From Boswellia sacra (taxonomy: Eukaryota; Streptophyta; Magnoliopsida; Sapindales; Burseraceae), in contig SNVD02012295.1 of NCBI GenBank assembly GCA_013180625.2, positions 496,001 through 560,000 on the forward strand: 64,000 nt of DNA, in the 5' to 3' direction. A program made the position numbers and the translations under genes. Of this stretch, positions 24,641 to 35,240 are shown in pieces; the first letter of the stretch is position 1; every line of letters begins with the position of its first letter. The notes below the pieces were generated by a model. That model searched no databases and was not told the DNA's origin. It worked only from the letters and a program-made list of their open reading frames with translations.

Positions 24641-25258
24641 ATATGTATATTCTATGGATCTCGACCAGGTAAAAGTGAAGAGTTTGTCGAGGCAGCAAAT
24701 TATCTTGGTAGACTACTAGCTGAAAGAAAGATTCATGTGGTTTATGGAGGAGGTAGCCTTGGGTTAATGGGTTGTGTGTCTAGAGCTGCACGTGTAGGAG
24801 GTAGTCAAGTTTTAGGAGTTATTCCTAAAGCTTTGGCTATAGAAAGCATTGTTGGAAAAACGGTTGGGCATGAGTTACAAGTCTCCTCTATGCATGAACG
24901 CATGGCACATATGCTAATCAATTCAGATGCCTTTATTGCTTTACCAGGTGGCTTTGGCACTCTTGAAGAAATTTTTCAAATTGCCTCTTGGGCCTAACTG
25001 AATCTCCATCAAAAACCCATAGGTTTGTTGAATGTTAACAATTTCTTGGATCCTTTAATAAGTTTTGTTGATGCAGCTGTAGAACAAAATTTTATCCCAC
25101 ATTGGGCGAGAAAGATCCTTGTTTCTGCCACTTCTGCTGGTGAGTTACTTGACAAATTACAAGAAGTTGAGTATGAACCTGACCCAGCTAGTACTCAAAT
25201 TAATTGGGCAGAAGGGCAAAACAAAAAGTGCAAATTGGATCTGAATCTCCGTTTGTAA
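24641..25258 (+). pseudogene. Captured LOG-family gene (cytokinin riboside 5'-monophosphate phosphoribohydrolase)
   Basis: The frame opens after TAA 24635 and reads ICIFYGSRPGKSEEF, GGGSLGLMG (24746-24772), SDAFIALPGG and PGGFGTLEE (24944-24970), then KPIGLLNV, ending in a basic KLDLNLRL at 25258. GGGxxGLMG and PGGxGTxxE are the LOG/TIGR00730 signature; the enzymes release active cytokinin bases in the cytosol. It is about 205 codons, close to full LOG length, with no introns, while plant LOG genes have several, so it came from cDNA. No start ATG is present and a TAA at 24995-24997 (CAA or CAG to TAA/TAG-type change; Athila-2 has Gln) breaks it. It lies between pol and the 3' LTR on the sense strand. 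Confidence 0.85.
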
Positions 25259-26600
25259 TTTTTTCTTGTCCTTATTTTATTTTTATTTTTAGCATTGTCT
25301 TTTACGAGTCTTTCAGGTCGTCTCTCTTGAATAAAGAAGCTTCAGGTAATGTCTCCTATACTTCATCTCTCTACATTTAAACATTGAGGACAATGTTTCA
25401 TTTGGTTGGGGGGGAAAGATAGTAGACATAAGTGTGTCTTGAATTTCCTTTTTCTTAAAAAAAAAAAAAAAAGCGAGTTAGTAATTAGATTCAGAGTGCA
25501 GTGTAAGGAGTTCAAATCCTCTTGTGACGCGTTCTGGGTCACGAATGGCAAAGTAAGGAGGACCAGTTTAAACTCTTGAAACCCATTCTAAGCAATTTGT
25601 CATTTTATTTTGATTTTGTGAACTCATTTCAGCTAACTTGATATTATTTAGTTTTGATTTTTGAATTTTATAACATGGAGGTCTTATTCATTTCACTTTG
25701 AATTATTCAAATCTATGAACTCTTACAACCTTATCATTTAATAAATTGTGTGCTTATGTACTCATTAAACAAGTATTCATGAACCTTTCTTCACACACAC
25801 ACGCACATACCTTGATGCATGATTGTGGGTGGCGAAATGAAATGTTATAATATTTGAGTTCTTTTGTTTTGTTTAGGATAACAACACAAAGGAAGGGGAA
25901 AGTGAAAAAAAAAGGTGAAAAAAAGGAAAAAAAAAAGAGAGAAAGCAATTGTGGATAAGTTTGGTCTCGCAACCTTCTTAATTCGAGCAATTAAGCCCGA
26001 TGGGTGCCTCAACACCTAATACCCTAAGACCAACTGGTTTGGGAGCTATTGGCCCAAAGCTCGCTACATGGATTAAGGAGAAAGCTTAATGGGATTGAAC
26101 ATTACACTATTCACAAGTTTCTAAGCAAAAATAAAGCATCGGCAACCCGAGTTGTTAAACTCGTAGGGGTGTCTTAACACCTAATGCCCTAAGGCCAACT
26201 GGTCTAGGAGTCATTAGCCTAAGGCTCGTTACATGGGTTAAAGATGCATTCTTTCAAAAAAAAAAGAGAGAAAAAAAGAGAAAAGAAAAAAAATATATAA
26301 AATGAATAAATGCCCCCTACATAAGGTTGTTAGCCTTAACAAATATTAGAACCGATATGGCTTCTTTCTAATTACCTTATAGTCATGTGTTGACTGAGCA
26401 CAAAAAGAAGGTTTATTGATGTCTCCACTAAAAGGTACATAAGTCATTAACAAAAAAAAAACAATGGTTGAGAGTTTTTTTATTTGGATAAAATCAAGGA
26501 GAGTGCAATAATGACCGCTTTGGACGTAAAATTCTATAAATCAGTTCTAAATAATAACGCTTTAATTGCTAGGGACTAGCAATAAGCTGGTTAGGTGGTG
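25259..26600 (+). other. Athila-1 3' untranslated region with a duplicated block and PPT
   Basis: No protein gene. Near 25380-25415 is the motif acattgaggacaatgttt followed by ggttgggggg, a stretch common upstream of Athila 3' ends. A roughly 100-bp unit containing caacacctaatgccctaagg and ccaactggtc occurs twice, at 25984-26081 and 26147-26246, in diverged form. Poly-A-rich tracts lie at about 25905-25940 and 26255-26300. The tract before the LTR (gctggttaggtggtg, 26586-26600) is the degraded polypurine tract; Athila-2 keeps an uninterrupted version. Confidence 0.6.
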
Positions 26601-27975
26601 TGATGAACACTCAAATATTTATGCTTAATAAGGTTTAATTCATCATATTGCATTAACAGTGTCATTAAATTCCTCAACTTAAGCATATTTGTAGCATTTG
26701 CATCTTTGGAATTACTTTCTCTTAATTTTGGTTTTGTTACAGGTTTGGTAAAATGGACATAATTTTGTATTTATAGATCAGAATGGTGCAAATCTTAATG
26801 TTTTGGAAAGCTTATTAAATTATCTACAAGATTGCATTCATAAGCATCATCAAATTAGGATTCTTAGTGGACCAAAAATGGGCTTGAAGTGAACCCATCT
26901 GCAGATTCAGCCCAGCTTGACCTTGCCTCAGTATTTTGACCATATCTCTCAGAATACGTATCCAAATCGTATAAATCAAGATGTTCTAGAAAGCTGAGAG
27001 AAATATCTACGATTTTCAGGAAGACATGCATTAAAATTCTCAATAATTCAATGTCAAAATCGGTGGTCAAAGTCGGTTCACCTAATTACTTCAATTGTCA
27101 AAGTTGGTGCATCTAATATTTGACAATTTTTCCCTTATAATTTGACAAGTTTGCCCCTGAATATATCTATAAATAGAGGTTCCTGGTGACTGATGAGGGC
27201 ATCTTGGCCTTAGCTGGGATCTTGTATTTTGTATCTCTTGTTATTCTCTCTTTTATGCTATTAATGAATTCTCTTTTTTTTTTTTTTTTTTGCAATTTGT
27301 GTTCTTTCTCTTATAATGTCATTCTAATTTCTTCTTGCTAAGGTGAAAGGGTGAAACCCTTGATATGAGAGTAAGGATTCTCTAACCCTTTAATATGTGC
27401 TTAATTATCATAATCTTATGTTGTTTATGATTTATATTTACTTTCTTAATCAATCTTGACACCACTCGTAAAGTGGAGGTCTTGATCCATTGTAGACAAT
27501 CCTTGGCACATCAAATGCTTGGATCCTTTCTAGATGTCGTATGGTTTTTTCTTACCGACATGAATCTAGTTAGGAACCTTGATTTGTTGCTGACATATGG
27601 AGATTGGCACATTGGATGCTTGAACCCATTTACAAGTAGTAGTATAAATATTGGTAACGAAGCAAATATAATTCATATAACTAAAATGGGTTGTTTATCC
27701 TTATTCGAAATATCAAGGGCGGATCCCATAACCTTAGCCCTCATTATTATTGTGTTAATTTCTCTTGTGTTATTCTTATTTATTGTTTAAGAATTTGTTC
27801 TTTACTCATATTTGTTGATATTATCTTGCCATCCCTTTGAATCATCCACATCATATTTGCTTACTTATAGTTTGTAGTGCTAAAATCCCCTTCCTCGTGG
27901 ATCGACCCCGGTCTTACCGGGTTTATTACTTCGACACTCCTATACTTGGGAGACAATCCTTTTTCAGATGTGTCA
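26601..27975 (+). repeat. Athila-1 3' LTR
   Basis: Begins TGATGAACACTC and ends GATGTGTCA, followed by the TSD ttact. It aligns along its whole length with 16763-18129 and carries a T-run insertion near 27276. Confidence 0.9.
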
Positions 27976-28410
27976 TTACTCTTCTTAGATAACTCGGGTT
28001 TGCTCAACTCAGTAGAGGAGTTGGTTGAGTTAGCAGGCGAGTCGCTCTCCTAATCTTGAAGATGCTGGGCTTGGAAGAGAGAATGCAAATGAAATTTTCA
28101 ATGTAGGGAACTTCAAAGCAGGCAAGAAGCTTGGCAGAGGAAGGCAACTCCAAAATATGGAAGACAAAGGTATGATGCGATATATGAGATTGACATACGA
28201 GATGAGGCTTTCAATTGAGAGAAGAAGCAATAGAGATGAAGGGAAGTTGAAACAAGTTGATGCAAAATTGAGGTGGTTAAGGTAAAATTGGTTTGGAGGG
28301 ATTTTAGGCGATTTATATTGCGGTTCTAAAACCACCGTAGACACATTTGTATTTCATCCATTTGCTACGATTTTTAAAAATCGCCTCAAATGGGCGCAGT
28401 GTAAGTCTAA
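27976..28410. other. CACTA right-end sequence and subterminal repeats
   Basis: CACTA sequence resumes after the Athila-1 TSD. Near 28310-28400 are subterminal motifs (ttgcggttctaaaaccaccgt, then aaaaatcg) like those at the left end. The minus open frame at 28030-28344 covers this end region and has no recognisable content. Confidence 0.55.
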
Positions 28411-28423
28411 CCCTCTTGTAGTG
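28411..28423 (-). repeat. CACTA right terminal inverted repeat
   Basis: CCCTCTTGTAGTG, reading CACTACAAGAGGG on the minus strand. The TSD tct follows at 28424-28426. Confidence 0.92.
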
Positions 28424-29342
28424 TCTCCTAAGCATGATTCCAAGCATTTGTAGAGAAATTAAACTTCTAAGCGTGATTCTAATAAAGAAGGGATAGTGGA
28501 CTTACCTTGACACACTTATCCATCTCGAAAAACAAATAAGGGTTAACAATTCATAAAACCCTAAATGTGCTCCTAAGCATAAAACTGAACCCTAAACATG
28601 TTTATTCTAAGCAAGAAAAATAAATGAAATGAGGGGAGAAGAGAAGATTGCTCTCAAGACATACCTTTTCTGGGTTTTGAGTAATAGAATGCCTAAAAAC
28701 TTTAAACTAGAAAAGATGTCTTGAATTTTCAATTATGCCTTCAAGAGAAAGAAGAAAGAATTCTTCAAAATTCGGTGTGTGCTGTAAAGTAAGAAGGAGG
28801 GTTATATATATTTGAAGTTTGAAGTTGAAAATGGAGGCAAAAAACCAAAAATGAAGGTTTTTAAAGAAATATTCCAAAAAATACAAGGGTAATAGCCTGA
28901 CCACTGTTACCAAACCACCGGGCAGCTATGAGAAAGTTGATCGACTATCACTCAATAGCTAAGCAGTTGTCAGATAGTGGGCTGATTATTGGTCAATAGT
29001 TGTTCTCCTTGTGGCCCTTCCTATTTTAGGACTTTATAGTGCAATACCTTCTAAACTTCATCTATTTGATCACGTATAACTTTTCAAGTTTATCTTCAAT
29101 TTGTGATCCATAAATTTCTATGAAAACTAGACATTTGTAACTTCACAATGGTATATGATTCATCATCAAATTTCTCTCGGATCAATTTTTATGATTTTTC
29201 AAATTCATATGTCAATTTTTGAGACCTTTCATCAATTCCCTCTCACCTTTCCTTTCTTGGCTTCCAAGGGCATTTTGGCCAGTTTTATCTCTCGACCTCC
29301 ATCTTTATTTCTTCATCGAGCCTCAACAATTCAGTGTCTACA
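28424..29342 (-). repeat. Tat-A 3' LTR, second half (right of the CACTA)
   Basis: Continues the LTR exactly where 6057 stopped and matches about 48174-48943 in the right LTR. It ends gagcctcaacaattcagt then gtctaca. The purine-rich tract of the minus strand (about 29343-29361) follows and serves as the polypurine tract. Confidence 0.82.
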
Positions 29343-30965
29343 ACTTACACCCTACTTTGGAGAGGTCTGTGAGACACAAAAGTCGATAAAAAACTCTTGC
29401 TCCGTCTTTCTTTCTTCCTCTTTGACATCTTTGCCTTTGTCCTCATTCTATCAGACTTTCTTATCATCTTCTTTCTCTCCTTTTACTCTTACAAAAGGTG
29501 CATCCATGTGAGGGCTGATGTGCCCAATCAAGAACTAAGGTGCCCATTCAGGCGCAAACGTGCCAATCTAAGGGCGGATGTGCCCATTCAGGGGCTAATG
29601 TGCCTAGGTTAGGGCTTAAGTGCCCATCTAAAGGCTAGAAAGCATCCTTATGATGCTATGATAAAACAATTTTCAGTGCACCTACTTCTTAGGGTTTCTA
29701 ACACTCTTCAGTGCACTTACTTCTTAAGGTTTTTGTAACACTCTTTAATGCGCCTATTCTAAGGGCTTCAAACATTCTTAAATGCACCTGCTTCTTTAGG
29801 GTTTTCAACACTCTTCAGTGCGCCTCTTTTTAGGCTTGTGCTTATTCTAAAGGATTAAAACACTCTTAAGTGCATATACTTCTTAGGATTTTCAACACTC
29901 TTCAGTGCGCTTCTTCTTAGAGCTTGTGCTTATTATAAGAGCTTAAAACACCTTTAAGTGCACATACTTCTTAGGGTTTCTCTCTAATGCATTTCTATTG
30001 GAAAAAATTCTATCAAGCACTGCTTTATGGCCTTTAGACCTTCTCATTCTTTGTGCCTTTGGTTAAGTATCGTTCATACCTTCTTTGATTTCTTCAGACT
30101 TTGCATTTACTGGGTTTCATGCCTCTTTTTTAAGTCCTCTTCATGCTTCTTCCAGTCTTTCTATTCATTAGATCTCATGCCTTTCTTTCGAGTATTCTTT
30201 ACTTCTATTCTTGATTTTTTCTGGTCCATTGAGGAAATCTCTTGAGTTATGACATCCTTCATTCTTGCATTTATCATGGTCTTTACTGGAGAATCATGTT
30301 GTTTATTATCTAACTTACTAGGGATCTTTCTCTTGTCTTTGCAAATTCCTATAAGATTCAAACATTACTAGATAATGTAGAATCAATTTAAATTTTTACC
30401 TTATTCAGTGTGTTCTTCAACAAATTGCTTTATTGTATTTGGAGGAATTCTTTAATATGATTCCGATCGAAGATTTTATTGGCTAATGTTACTCTTCTTT
30501 CTTTGTGAGTTACTGAGCTATTGCCAAGGCTGGTTGCTTATCACCAATGTTGTCCAAAAATTCATTCAGCGCCTTAGATCAATGAAGAATCCTTCTTTTT
30601 CTTTTTCTCCTTCCTCTCTCTCTTTTTCTTCTCCTTCTCTTTTTCTCTATATTTTCTCTCTCTTTTTTTCTCTCTTTTCCTTTTCTCTCTATTTTCTTTT
30701 TCTTTTTTTTCTCCTTTCTTTCTTTTATCGAATTATCCCTTATTAAAGGGACAATCGACCGGTTGTCTGAACATTGCCTGGCTATCTGACCATCGCATGA
30801 CAGTTGGTCTACAGCTGCTCGACTGTTTGACCGCCGGTCAGCGGTTAAGGACTTGTATAAAGTTCATTCATCCTCTCATTGCTTCATTTGCGCGTAACTT
30901 TTTCATTCTTCATTTGATTTGCTCCCGGTTTTCTCCTACGTGTTTGTATCAGCTTCCTCTTTCCA
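29343..30965 (+). repeat. Tat-A 3' region tandem repeats and polypyrimidine tract
   Basis: Three repeat blocks, no gene. About 29505-29640 holds about six copies of a 20-21-bp unit (gggctgatgtgcccatctaa type). About 29655-29980 holds copies of a 35-bp unit (aacactcttcagtgcac, then ctacttcttagggttttc). About 30588-30730 is a CT-only tract on this strand. The same three blocks recur in Tat-B with different copy numbers. The open frames here (29155-29511, 30027-30245, 30486-30746) are low-complexity. Confidence 0.7.
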
Positions 30966-32091
30966 ATGGCAGGTCATCAAGTCTATCTTGACTTGAATGA
31001 GAGCGATTCAGTTTGAAAATCAACACTGAAGGGCTTTCTAAAGATCGAGCGGTGTCTGTTATCTATGATGTGGCTTCCCACACGATCAATTTGGTATGTA
31101 CTCTTTTTCATTCTTAAGTTTTCCATTTTCTTCGAATTTTCTAGGCATGTATTCATGTAGAGACTTCGATTTCTTGCTTTAGGAATACCATGAGAACAAA
31201 ATGTGTGGCTCATTTTTTAGAGCCCATATTTGGTTTTTAGAGATAGAAAATGAGGCTATTACGAGTGGGATTGTTGATATCGATTTCTACGAATTCATCA
31301 CTTGTCTTCCGCATATCCTTCGATATACTGATCATAAAGCATTAGCCGCTTTGTGTAAGAGGTGGATGGACATGACCTATACATTTCATTTTCAGATTGG
31401 CGAGATGAATATCATGCTTTTGGACATTGCTACCTTGACTAGCCTTCCATGCGGTGGAGAGGTCATTCCTGTTGACGCATGAATTGTAGACTCAAGGGAT
31501 CAACAGAATTTGATTTGATAGCTTTTAGGTTATGAGATGATGGTCACGAGTAACATTGCTATTCGATTCACTCCTTTGTACGATTATTGGAAATGAATAT
31601 CTAACCTGACTCTAGTCGAGGTGGACTAGTATGCTCGCAGCTTCATTGTCTATTTACTTGGCATGATAGTCTTCACCAATATGTCGAACACCATGACTTT
31701 GACTTTACTTTTTGCCCTTTAAGATCTCGATCGAGTGAGGGATTTTAACTGTGGTCATGCTGCTCTTAGCTAGGTATATTTTGGTCTGGGTCAAGCCTAT
31801 TGAGGCATTACTAAGATCATTGGATTTGTTTAATTTCTTAAGGTAACTTATTTCTTCTCTACACCTTCGTATTTTGTCCGTGTGACTTTCATTTCTGATT
31901 TTATACTATTCATGATAGATATGGGCGTATGAGTTAGGAGTTCTACCATCTCTTCTTTCTGCTTGTGAGGATTCTTCCTTCCTATGGATGAAGAGGTGGG
32001 CTACACATCGTGCAGAGCTTGAGAGGTCTCATGAGTTAGACTTCTTTCGGGATTACATCCAGACAATGACCTGGGACAAGGAAAAGGACAC

Positions 32092-32096
32092 TACAG
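32092..32096 (+). repeat. Target-site duplication of Athila-2 (tacag)
   Basis: The identical 5-mer is at 36614-36618, directly outside the element ends. Confidence 0.9.
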
Positions 32097-33475
32097 TGAC
32101 ACATCTGAAAAAGGATTGTCTCCCAAGTATAGGAGTGTCGAAGTAATAAACCCGGTAAGACCGGGGTCGATCCACGAGGAAGGGGATTTTAGCGTTACAA
32201 ATTATAAGGTAAGCAAATATGATATGATTGATTCAAAGAGATGGCAAGATAATATCAATGAATATTCGTAAAGAACAAGTTCATAAACAATAGATGATAA
32301 TAACACAAGAGAAATTAACACAATAATAATGAAAGCTAAGGTTAGGGGATCCGCCCTTGATATTTCGAATAAGGATAATAGCCCATTTAGTTATATGAAT
32401 TATATTTGTTTCATTACCATCATTTATACCGCTTCTTGTAAATGGGTTCAAGCATCCAATGTGCGAATCACCATATGTCTACAACAAATCAAGGTTCCTA
32501 ACTAGATTCGTGTCAGTAAGGAAGAACCATAAGACATCTAGAAAGGATCCAAGTATTTGATGTGCCAAGTATTGTCGACAATGGATCAAGACCTCCACTT
32601 TACGAGTGGTGTCAAGATTGATTAAGAAAATAAATATAAATCATATTGAATAAACATTATAAGATTAAGATTATTAAGCACATATTAAGGGTTAGAGAAT
32701 CCTTATTCTCATATCAAGGGTTTCACCTTTTCACCTTAGCAAAAGAGAAATTAGAAGAACATTATAATAGAAAGAAAATAAAATACAAGAAAAAGAAAAT
32801 TCATTAATAACATAAACACACAAAACACAATACAAGATCCTAGCCAAAGCTAAAATGTTCCAGCCAAGGCCAAGATGCCCTAATGGGTCACAAGGCACCT
32901 CTATTTATAGATACATCTGGGGGCAAACTTGTCAAATACAAGGGCATAATTGTCAAATATTAGTTGTAAATATCTTTGACAATTGGGATCATTAGGCACC
33001 GACTTTGACCATCAATTTTGACATCAAAATGTTGTGAATTTTAATCTTATTTCTTCATGAAATTGTAGATATTTCTCTCAGCTTTCTAGAACATATTGAT
33101 TTGCACAATTTGGATACGTATTTTGAGTGATATGGTTCAAATACTGAGGCCTGGTCAGACTGGGCCGAGACTGTAGATGGGTTCACTTCAAGCCCAATTT
33201 TGGTCCACTAAAAGCCCGAATTTGATTATGCTTGTGAAATGCAATCTTGTAGACAATTGAATCAACTTTCGAAAACATTAAGAATTGCACCATTCTGATC
33301 TACAAATAGAGAGTTATGCCCATTTTATCAAACCTGTAACAAAACCAAAATTAAGAGGAGTTAATTCCAAAGATGCAAATGCTACAAATATGCTTAAGTT
33401 GAGGAATTTAAGATACTATTAATGCAATATGATGAACTAAAATCTTATTAAACATACATATTTAAGTGTTCATCA
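32097..33475 (-). repeat. Athila-2 3' LTR
   Basis: Inverted copy of the Athila LTR, from TGACACATCTG to GTGTTCATCA. It is followed by caccccccaacta, which on the minus strand is the intact polypurine tract tagttggggggtg. Confidence 0.9.
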
Positions 33476-33765
33476 CACCCCCCAACTAGCTTATTGCTAG
33501 TCCCTAGCAATTAAAGCGTTATTATTTAGAAGTGATTTATAGAATTTTACATCCAAGGTGGTCATTATTGCACTTTCCTTGATTTTATCCAAATAAACAA
33601 ACTCTCAACTGATTTTTTTTTATGACTCACGTACCCTTCAGTCAAGATATCAATAAACCTTCTTTTTGTGCTCAGTCGACACATGATTATGGGGCTTATT
33701 AGAAAGAAGCCATATCGGTTCTAATATTTGTTAAGGCTAACAACCTTAGGTAAGGGGTATTTATT

Positions 33766-33768
<3 letters not shown>

Positions 33769-33798
<30 letters not shown>

Positions 33799-33845
33799 AG
33801 ATATATATATATTATATTATATATTATCTATATATATATTATCTC
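33769..33845. repeat. AT microsatellite
   Basis: A (TA)n run with short interruptions in the 3' region of Athila-2; the matching Athila-1 position has A-rich sequence with a short atatata. Confidence 0.8.
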
Positions 33846-34035
33846 TTTTTTTTTTTTTGAAGGAATGCATCTTAACCCATGTAGCGAGCCTTAGGCTAAT
33901 GACTCCCAGACCAGTTGGCCTTAGGGCATTAGGTGTTAAGACACCCCTTCGAGCTTAACGACTCGGGTTGCCGATGCTTTATTTTGCTTAGAAACTTGTG
34001 GATAGTGCAATGTTCAATCCTATTAAGCTTTCTCC

Positions 34036-34073
34036 CTGTCTCTTATACACATCTAGATGTGTATAAGAGACAG
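34036..34073. other. Nextera mate-pair junction adapter (two Tn5 mosaic ends), assembly artefact
   Basis: CTGTCTCTTATACACATCT (34036-34054) is followed directly by its reverse complement AGATGTGTATAAGAGACAG (34055-34073). Each is the exact 19-bp Tn5 mosaic end, and the back-to-back 38-mer is the circularisation junction of Nextera mate-pair libraries. Flanking sequence matches Athila-1 on both sides, but about 46 bp expected between them is missing, so the junction replaced genomic sequence. It is not a plant feature. Confidence 0.96.
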
Positions 34074-34835
34074 GTCTTAGGGTATTAGTTGTTGAGGCAC
34101 CCCTCGGGCTTAATTGCTCGAATTAAAGAGGCTACGAGACCAAACTTCTCCACCATTATTTTCTCTCTTTTTTTTCACTTTTTTTTTTTCATTTTTTTTA
34201 AACTTTCCCCTTCCTTTGTGTTGTTATCCTAAACAAAACAAAAGAACTCAATATTACAATATTTTATTTTGCCATCCACAATCATGAATCAAGGTATGTG
34301 TGTGTGTGTGAAGAAAGGTTCATGAATACTTGCTTAATGAGTACATAAGCACACAATTTTTAAATGATAAGGTTGTGAGAGTTGATAGATTTGAATAATT
34401 CAAAGTGAAATGAATAAGACCTCCTTGTTATGAAATTCAAAAATCAAGACTATATAATATCAAGTTAGCTAAATGAGTGCATAAGATCAAAATAAAATGA
34501 CAAATTGGTTAGAATGGGTTTCAAGAGTTCAAACTGGTCCTCCCTACTCTGCCATTCCTGATCCAGAATGCGTCTCAAGAGGATTTGAACTTCTTACACC
34601 GCACTCTGAATCTAATTACTAACTCGCTTTTTTTTTTGCAAGAAAAAAGAAAATTCAAGACACACTTATGTCTACTATCCTTCCCCCCCAACCAAATGAA
34701 ACATTGTCCTCAATGTTTAAATGTAGAGAGATAAAGTATAGGAGACATTACCTGAAGCTTCTGTTATTTAAGAGAGATGACCTGAAAGACTCATAAAATA
34801 ATATGCTAAAATAAAATAAATGACAAGAAAAAAAA

Positions 34836-35220
34836 TTATAAACGGAGATTCAGATCCAATTTGCACTTTTTGTTTTGCCCTCCTGCTCAATTAATTTGAG
34901 TACTAGCTGGGTCAGGTTCATACTCAACTTCTTGTAATTTGTCAAGTAACTCACCAGCAGAAGTGGCAGAAATAAGGATCTTTCTCGCTGAATGAGGGAT
35001 AAAATTTTGTTCCACAGCTGCATCGACAAAACTTATCAAAGGATCAAAGAAATTTTTAACATTCAACAAACCTATGGGTTTTTGATGGAGATTCAGTTGG
35101 GCCCAAGAGGCAATTTGAAAAATTTCTTCAAGAGTGTCAAAGCCACCTGGTAAAGCAATAAAGGCATCTGAATTGATGAGCATATGTGCCATGCGTTCAT
35201 GCATAGAGGAGACCTGTAAC
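34836..35220 (-). pseudogene. LOG-family fragment in Athila-2, joined to the LTR/PBS
   Basis: The minus reading covers the C-terminal two thirds of LOG: ELQVSSMHERMAHML, SDAFIALPGGFDTLEEIF, WAQLNLHQKPIGLLNV, ending in KLDLNLRL at 34836. It lacks the internal stop of the Athila-1 copy. However, the nucleotide-binding loop reads GGFDT instead of GGFGT (Asp codon 35136-35138), and Trp before the tail has become TGA (34884-34886). Upstream the frame is open through the PBS remnant into the LTR as far as about 35390, giving 140 codons from a GTG at 35309. No upstream ATG is in frame; the first is in the SSMHERM stretch. The GGGxxGLMG half is absent. Confidence 0.82.
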
Positions 35221-35240
35221 TCCTTCCCCGGCAACGGCAC
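35221..35240 (-). promoter_or_regulatory. Athila-2 primer-binding site remnant
   Basis: On the minus strand GTGCCGTTGCCGGGGAAGG follows the LTR directly. Compared with Athila-1, 18 bases covering the last LTR bases, the spacer and the first PBS bases are missing, so the TGG that pairs with the tRNA CCA end is lost. Confidence 0.75.

Larger units (their letters stand above)
16763..27975 (+). mobile_element. Athila-1: Athila-like Ty3/gypsy retrotransposon with a captured LOG gene
   Basis: LTRs of 1367 and 1375 bp (16763-18129 and 26601-27975) start TGATGAACA and end GTGTCA. The PBS matches the tRNA-Asp type used by Athila. Gag, a protease with DLGASVNL, RT, RNase H and integrase follow in order. 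After integrase come an extra ORF and a LOG-family gene in place of the usual env-like ORF. By eye the first about 345 bp of the two LTRs differ at roughly 20 positions, so it is not recent. A perfect TSD confirms insertion into the CACTA. Confidence 0.9.
6058..28423. mobile_element. CACTA (En/Spm) DNA transposon containing Athila-1
   Basis: The ends are CACTACAACAGGG (6058-6070) and its inverted partner CCCTCTTGTAGTG (28411-28423), 12 of 13 matching. The flanking 3-bp target duplication is gct at 6055-6057 and tct at 28424-28426, one mismatch. Removing the element restores the Tat LTR sequence atgtgctcctaagc seen in the sister LTRs. It carries TNPA-like and TNP2 genes on the minus strand and subterminal repeats. 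Length is 22.4 kb, of which 11.2 kb is the Athila-1 insert. Confidence 0.9.
33476..34835 (-). other. Athila-2 3' region
   Basis: Non-coding. It matches the Athila-1 3' region in reverse: the duplicated block (about 33880-33975 and, damaged, about 34075-34130), AT dinucleotide repeats (about 33769-33845), and the motif acattgaggacaatgttt in reverse near 34705. It contains the adapter junction at 34036-34073. Confidence 0.7.

Noticed and set aside
24641..25258. A functional host LOG gene at this locus
   Set aside because: No start ATG, an in-frame TAA at 24995, no introns, and it is bounded by pol and an LTR.
27473..27790. A 105-codon frame in the Athila 3' LTR
   Set aside because: It is LTR sequence, is broken in the sister LTR and has no protein motifs.
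30486..30746. A plus-strand Ser/Phe-rich frame of 86 codons
   Set aside because: It spans the polypyrimidine tract and is low-complexity.
34036..34073. A real Tn5/IS50 end or a biological palindrome
   Set aside because: The engineered mosaic-end sequence in the exact mate-pair layout, with replaced genomic sequence, is an adapter.
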